From an uncultured Clostridium sp. (GTDB lineage: Bacteria > Bacillota > Clostridia > TANB77 > CAG-508): a stretch of 17,679 nucleotides of DNA. Position 1 is the first letter of the stretch, and each line of letters opens with the position of its first letter. The translations under genes were made by a program, and so were the position numbers. Where the stretch lies: positions 1-17,679 of the forward strand of contig CABUKD010000038.1 in the NCBI GenBank assembly GCA_902492105.1. The letters are read 5' to 3'. Of the stretch, positions 13,837 through 17,679 are shown piece by piece. Below the pieces are notes generated by a model, which was not told the DNA's origin, did no database searches, and saw only the letters and a program-made list of their open reading frames with translations.

Positions 13837-15798
13837 TTAACTTTCTGCCAAATTTTCCAATTCTTTTATTTTATCACGTATTTCTGCAGCTTTTTCAAAT
13901 TCCATAGTACTTGCATACTTTAGCATTTCATCTGTTAATTTAGCAATCATATCTTTTACATCAGTATCTTTATCCAATTTATATTCTTCTTGAATATCTT
14001 CCACAAAGCTTGCTTTAATGCTATCTCGAATTGATTTTTTAATAGTTTGAGGAGTAATACCATGTTCTTTGTTATATTCATTTTGAATTTTTCTTCTTCT
14101 ATTGGTTTCACTAATTGCCTTTTCCATACTTTCTGTTAATTCATCTGCATACATAATTACTTTGCCTTCTGTATTTCTTGCTGCACGTCCAATGGTTTGG
14201 ATTAAAGAACGTTCTGAACGTAAAAATCCTTCTTTATCAGCATCTAAAATAGCAACTAGAGACACCTCTGGTATATCTAACCCCTCTCTTAAAAGGTTAA
14301 TTCCTACTAAGACATCAAATTCTCCCAATCGTAAAGCACGTATAATTTCCATTCTTTCTAAAGCTTTAATATCAGAGTGCATATATCTTACTTTGATATC
14401 AATTCCTGCTAAGTAAGTAGTTAAATCCTCTGCCATTTTCTTGGTTAAAGTAGTTACTAATATTCTTTCTTTCTTTTCTACTCTTTGCCTAATTTGTTCT
14501 ATTAAGTCATCTATTTGATTTTCTACAGGTTTTACTTCAATTTTTGGATCTAGTAGTCCTGTTGGACGAATAATTTGTTCTACTACATTTCCTTTAGAAT
14601 GTTCTTTTTCATACTCTGCAGGAGTTGCACTAACAAAAATAACTTGATTTAATCTTTGTTCAAATTCTTCAAATTTTAATGGTCTATTATCAAAGGCAGA
14701 TGGAAGCCTAAAACCATATTTTACTAAAGATTCTTTCCTTGCCCTATCTCCATTATACATAGCACGTACTTGTGGAATAGTAGCATGTGATTCATCAATT
14801 AATAGAAGAAAATCCTTTGGAAAATAATCAAATAACGTGTATGGTGCACTTCCAGGAGCACGACCACTAATATGTCTTGAATAGTTTTCAATTCCTTGGC
14901 AAAAACCAGTTTCCCTCATCATTTCAATATCAAAATTGGTTCTTTCTTCTATTCTTTGTGCTTCAATTAATTTATTATTGTCTTTAAAATACTTTATTCT
15001 TTCTTGCAATTCTTGCTCAATGGTAACAATTGCTTTTTCCATTTTTTCTTTCGTAGTAGCATAGTGAGAATTTGGAAATATCATAACATGTTGTCTTGTA
15101 CTAATTACTTTTCCGGTTAAAGGATTAATTTCAGATATTTTTTCTACCTCATCTCCCCAAAATTCCACTCGAATTGCAGTTTCACTTTCATCTGATGGAT
15201 AGATTTCTACAATATCACCTTTTGCTCTAAAAGTTCCTCTTTTAAATTCTAGTTCACTTCTAGTATATTGCATATTGATTAGCTTTTTTAAAACTTCATT
15301 TCGTTCTATTTGCATGCTAGGTCTTAAAGATACTGTTAAATTTTCATAATCAATAGGGTCACCTAAACCATAAATACAAGAAACAGAAGCTACAATAATA
15401 ACATCTCTTGTTTCAAATAATGCAGCTGTTGCAGAATGACGTAATTTATCTATTTCATCATTGACAGAAGAGTCTTTCTCTATATAGGTATCTGATTGTG
15501 GAATATATGCCTCTGGTTGATAATAATCATAATAAGACACGAAATACTCGACATTATTCTCCGGGAAAAATTCTTTAAATTCTGAATACAGTTGTCCAGC
15601 AAGTGTTTTATTATGTGCCAAAACAAGAGTTGGTTTTTGAACTTGTTGTATAATATTTGCCATCGTAAAAGTCTTTCCAGAACCTGTAACACCAAGTAAG
15701 GTCTGGAATTTCTTACCTTCTTTTATTCCGTTTGATAAATATTCTATTGCCTTAGGTTGGTCACCTGTTGGCTTGTAATCTGAATGTAATTTAAACAT
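13837..15798 (-). CDS. uvrB: UvrABC system protein B
   Basis: The protein has 653 residues, the UvrB length. A Walker A GVTGSGKT is at 36-43, the damage-binding beta-hairpin YYDYYQPEAYIPQSDTYIEK at about 92-111, DEXH-type LLIDESHAT near 335, motifs V-VI GLDIPEVSLVAILDADKEGF and QTIGRAAR, and the C-terminal UVR domain (MEFEKAAEIRDKIKELE) that contacts UvrC. It verifies DNA damage after UvrA in nucleotide excision repair. uvrA and uvrC are not adjacent in this window. GGGGG precedes the ATG. I see no SOS box in the promoter region. No in-frame CGG is present. Confidence 0.98.
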   Translation of the reverse strand: MFKLHSDYKPTGDQPKAIEYLSNGIKEGKKFQTLLGVTGSGKTFTMANIIQQVQKPTLVLAHNKTLAGQLYSEFKEFFPENNVEYFVSYYDYYQPEAYIPQSDTYIEKDSSVNDEIDKLRHSATAALFETRDVIIVASVSCIYGLGDPIDYENLTVSLRPSMQIERNEVLKKLINMQYTRSELEFKRGTFRAKGDIVEIYPSDESETAIRVEFWGDEVEKISEINPLTGKVISTRQHVMIFPNSHYATTKEKMEKAIVTIEQELQERIKYFKDNNKLIEAQRIEERTNFDIEMMRETGFCQGIENYSRHISGRAPGSAPYTLFDYFPKDFLLLIDESHATIPQVRAMYNGDRARKESLVKYGFRLPSAFDNRPLKFEEFEQRLNQVIFVSATPAEYEKEHSKGNVVEQIIRPTGLLDPKIEVKPVENQIDDLIEQIRQRVEKKERILVTTLTKKMAEDLTTYLAGIDIKVRYMHSDIKALERMEIIRALRLGEFDVLVGINLLREGLDIPEVSLVAILDADKEGFLRSERSLIQTIGRAARNTEGKVIMYADELTESMEKAISETNRRRKIQNEYNKEHGITPQTIKKSIRDSIKASFVEDIQEEYKLDKDTDVKDMIAKLTDEMLKYASTMEFEKAAEIRDKIKELENLAES

Positions 15799-15825
15799 AT
15801 TTTGCCCCCTATATATAACATATTA

Positions 15826-15854
15826 TTTATACCATATTTTAGGTAAAAATACAA
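15826..15854 (-). promoter_or_regulatory. sigma-A promoter of uvrB
   Basis: On the minus strand TTGTAT (15849-15854), a 17-base spacer and TATAAA (15826-15831), about 28 bases before the start. Confidence 0.7.
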
Positions 15855-15937
15855 GAAATCATATAATTGATTTATTCACTTGTTCAACGTTTGGAAATTT
15901 TTTTATGTCTTTATCCTGGTGTCAGTGAAAAAACTTC

Positions 15938-15966
15938 TTGATTTTTTTATGTAATTATGTTAAAAT
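15938..15966 (+). promoter_or_regulatory. sigma-A promoter of the 16025 gene
   Basis: TTGATT (15938-15943), a 17-base spacer and TAAAAT (15961-15966), in the divergent gap with uvrB. The leader has a small AAGCT/AGCTT hairpin. Confidence 0.7.
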
Positions 15967-16024
15967 AATTATGTAAGCTTTTTTAGCTTCTATAACATAA
16001 TTTTGTTAAGAAAGGAAGGTACTT

Positions 16025-16348
16025 ATGAACGCACGGATACTAGACAGTTCCCTTATTAACGCACTTAGGAAAGAAGGTACATATACCTTCGTCGTCAAAG
16101 TTAGCGAAAAGTGGAAACCTTCTACTCTAGCGTTTGTGGCAGATATTGAGGAAACCCAGCGACCTGCCACTTTGGAACTTGGAGAAGATTGGATTTTGGA
16201 GGAAGATGTCCAGAAGCAGATTGACGATTTTATGAAAGATAATCATGTTGTACGCATTCTGCATAACGGCAGAGAAGTTTGGAGTCGCGAATCTTCTCAT
16301 CGTAAATACATTTATATTGATGGTTCCTCCACCAACAGTTGTTTTTAA
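16025..16348 (+). CDS. 107-aa protein of unknown function with foreign codon use
   Basis: I do not recognise this protein. It starts MNARILDSSLINALRKEGTY, is soluble, has no cysteine until the second-last residue and is rich in charged residues; TYTFVVKVSEKWKPSTLAFVAD suggests a small beta sheet followed by helices. AAAGGAAGG precedes the ATG. Like the gene at 13451 it is a + strand single-gene cassette with its own promoter and a perfect GC-rich terminator, placed on the other side of uvrB. Codon use is unlike its neighbours (GTC, CGC, CGA, AGG, GCG). Codon 4 is CGG; a +1 shift there would give a stop two codons later. The two cassettes share no visible protein similarity. Lateral acquisition is likely. 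Confidence 0.68.
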   Translation: MNARILDSSLINALRKEGTYTFVVKVSEKWKPSTLAFVADIEETQRPATLELGEDWILEEDVQKQIDDFMKDNHVVRILHNGREVWSRESSHRKYIYIDGSSTNSCF

Positions 16349-16354
16349 AGTACC

Positions 16355-16385
16355 AATAATACCCCGGCTAAACCGGGGTATTATT
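16355..16385 (+). terminator. intrinsic terminator of the 16025 gene
   Basis: AATAATACCCCGG and CCGGGGTATTATT pair perfectly over 13 bases around a CTAAA loop, followed by TTTAATTTATT. It lies between two converging genes and may also end the ferredoxin transcript from the other strand. Confidence 0.88.
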
Positions 16386-16393
16386 TTAATTTA

Positions 16394-16888
16394 TTAGTCA
16401 TTTACTTCTAGTTTACTAATTAACTTGTTGATAATTTCTTTATCTAAATCATTTTTTTGGTGAAGTAAATAATTTAATAATTGATTTGTATTGCTACTTT
16501 GTGGCAACATATATCCTGCTTCTCTCATAATGTCTTCTACCATTACTTTATTAGAATGGATTAATGCCTTTAGAAAACGTTTTTCGTCATCTAACTTTGC
16601 ATTTTCCAATAAATATAGTAGTGTTTTTATTTCTTCTATTTTATTATCTGCAATTTGAAATAACTGATTTACTACTGCTTTTTCTTTCTTTTGTTGTGGT
16701 GGCATTTTATTTGGTAGCATTGTAATAGCATGTGAAGGACAAGCTTTACTACATGCTCCACAACCAATACATTTTTCAAAATCTATTTGCCCATTCTCTG
16801 TATCTGTTGCTCCTACTGGGCAAACAAATAAACATAAACAATCTTTTGTACATAGTTTAATATTTCTATATGCATGCATATTTTCCAT
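16394..16888 (-). CDS. Ferredoxin with two [4Fe-4S] sites and a helical C-terminal extension
   Basis: The protein has 164 residues. The N-terminal 60 hold two cluster motifs: CTKDCLCLFVCP, with the spacing C-x3-C-x-C-x3-C, and the standard CIGCGACSKACP. A linker (PPQQKKEKA) leads to about 95 residues of predicted helix without cysteine or membrane segments, which I cannot assign. It starts one base after the stop of the rubredoxin/rubrerythrin-like gene, with GGAGGTGA overlapping that gene's end, so the pair is one operon and probably one electron-transfer module. It likely passes electrons to or from the rubredoxin domains. Confidence 0.85.
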   Translation of the reverse strand: MENMHAYRNIKLCTKDCLCLFVCPVGATDTENGQIDFEKCIGCGACSKACPSHAITMLPNKMPPQQKKEKAVVNQLFQIADNKIEEIKTLLYLLENAKLDDEKRFLKALIHSNKVMVEDIMREAGYMLPQSSNTNQLLNYLLHQKNDLDKEIINKLISKLEVND

Positions 16889-16889
16889 G

Positions 16890-17525
16890 TTATTTCACCT
16901 CCAATATTTTCAAACTTGGAACTTTACAGATTGGACAAATTTCTGGTGGAACATCTCCAACGTAAACAAATCCACATATATCGCATACCCAAATTTTTGT
17001 ATTTTTCAAATAATCTATTCCTTTTCTTTGATAATTATCAAGAATTGCTTTCATAATGGTAGATGTTTTTGTTGCCCAAGTAATAATTCTTTTTGCTCCT
17101 CTATCTTGGTATTTATCCGCAATATCCATTGCAATTTTTAATTCTTCAAGGTCTTGTGTTACTTGATTTGTTATATCTCCTAAAGTACCTTTTTTACTTT
17201 GTCCTTTTTGTTCATAATATTGGGCTAATTCACGAAAAAGTTTTTCTTCTTCTAGATATTGTTTTTCGCATCCTCTAGCTAAATTAGAACAAATTAATGA
17301 GATCTCATCACTCGTTAATTCTCTTAAATCTTCACTTTCTTCTTGATTCTCTTCAGCTACTACTTCATCTTTTTCGATTTCTTGTTTTTCAACAACTTCC
17401 TGAAATAAAGCTTTTGGTGCACCACATAATGGGCATTTCCAATCTTGTGGTAAGTCTTCAAATTTCACTTTTTCTACTGCTTCATCATAGATATAGCCAC
17501 ATATTGTACAACGGTATTTTTTCAT
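16890..17525 (-). CDS. Rubredoxin - rubrerythrin-like - rubredoxin three-part protein
   Basis: The protein has 211 residues. An N-terminal rubredoxin knuckle pair binds one iron with C6, C9, C31 and C34 (CTICGYIYD ... CPLCGAP). An acidic linker (about 45-70) follows, then a helical domain (about 72-172) resembling the rubrerythrin four-helix bundle, then a second short rubredoxin with C181, C184, C197 and C200. The whole protein has no histidine and no ExxH motif, so a classical rubrerythrin diiron site cannot form. The usual role of this family is peroxide reduction; here an electron-relay or scaffold role with the adjacent ferredoxin is more likely. AAAGGA lies before the ATG. Confidence 0.82.
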   Translation of the reverse strand: MKKYRCTICGYIYDEAVEKVKFEDLPQDWKCPLCGAPKALFQEVVEKQEIEKDEVVAEENQEESEDLRELTSDEISLICSNLARGCEKQYLEEEKLFRELAQYYEQKGQSKKGTLGDITNQVTQDLEELKIAMDIADKYQDRGAKRIITWATKTSTIMKAILDNYQRKGIDYLKNTKIWVCDICGFVYVGDVPPEICPICKVPSLKILEVK

Positions 17526-17560
17526 ATTTTAATCCTTTCTTACAAATAATTACTATTAAG

Positions 17561-17589
17561 AAAATATCATAATCTTTATAAAGAGTCAA
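17561..17589 (-). promoter_or_regulatory. sigma-A promoter of the rubrerythrin-like/ferredoxin operon
   Basis: On the minus strand TTGACT (17584-17589), a 17-base spacer and TATTTT (17561-17566), about 36 bases before the start. Beyond it, up to the window end, I see no gene. Confidence 0.65.
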
Positions 17590-17679
17590 TTAAAAATTAA
17601 TTTTTTTAAGATTACTTCGTAGCACGAGAAGTGAAAAAGTAAAAGCAAGTCTCAAATATATAAATAGAAATTAGTCCTA

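Noticed and set aside
15855..15930. SOS/LexA box upstream of uvrB
   Set aside because: GAAC and GTTC words occur but not as the spaced dyad expected of a Firmicute SOS box.
1..17679. CRISPR arrays, tRNA or rRNA genes
   Set aside because: I saw no regularly spaced direct repeats and no cloverleaf or rRNA-like sequence in the window.

Overview
This is an AT-rich, low-GC chromosomal segment of an endospore-forming anaerobe, most likely an uncultured member of the Clostridia. The spore genes (cwlJ, gerQ, spoIIM) point to a sporulating Firmicute. The ferredoxin and rubredoxin/rubrerythrin-type pair fits an anaerobe. AGA-dominated arginine use and sigma-A-type promoters fit the low-GC Firmicutes.

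Layout, all on the minus strand unless noted. At the left end lies a 154-bp palindromic element, then the germination pair cwlJ-gerQ, then rny with its own promoter and terminator. A second, larger palindromic element separates rny from a block made of an endonuclease-Q-like PHP gene, spoIIM and xerD. Next comes a two-gene unit: a degenerate HD-like protein whose stop overlaps the start of a 73-aa protein. It is followed by tmcAL-coaE-ccdA/tlpA, tightly spaced and probably one transcript. rnhA is divergent (+). A 48-codon remnant, a CmpB-type membrane protein, a metallophosphoesterase, uvrB and a rubrerythrin-like/ferredoxin operon complete the chromosome-like part. Two small + strand genes of unknown function flank uvrB. 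Each has its own consensus promoter and strong hairpin terminator, and their codon use is quite unlike everything around them.

The main result is a shared reading-frame anomaly in three unrelated genes: the endonuclease-Q-like gene, the HD-like gene and tmcAL. Each is split by exactly one extra base, and in each the break falls on an in-frame CGG codon. If the ribosome skips the C and reads the next GGN as glycine, all three proteins become full length. The restored glycines sit in conserved places: HNGH of TmcAL, the start of the PHP domain, and FGGM of the HD-like protein. Reading by eye through about 4,760 codons of the other native-looking frames I found no other in-frame CGG, although the triplet CGG occurs about 19 times out of frame without any indel. 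The heptamer AATCGGA, present at two of the shift sites, also occurs at two intact places in other frames, which argues against a motif-specific sequencing error. I infer that CGG acts in this organism as a +1 frameshift (or four-base CGGN = Gly) signal, probably tied to a missing or changed tRNA-Arg for CGG. The two foreign-looking + strand genes do contain in-frame CGG codons, and are either exceptions or recent arrivals.
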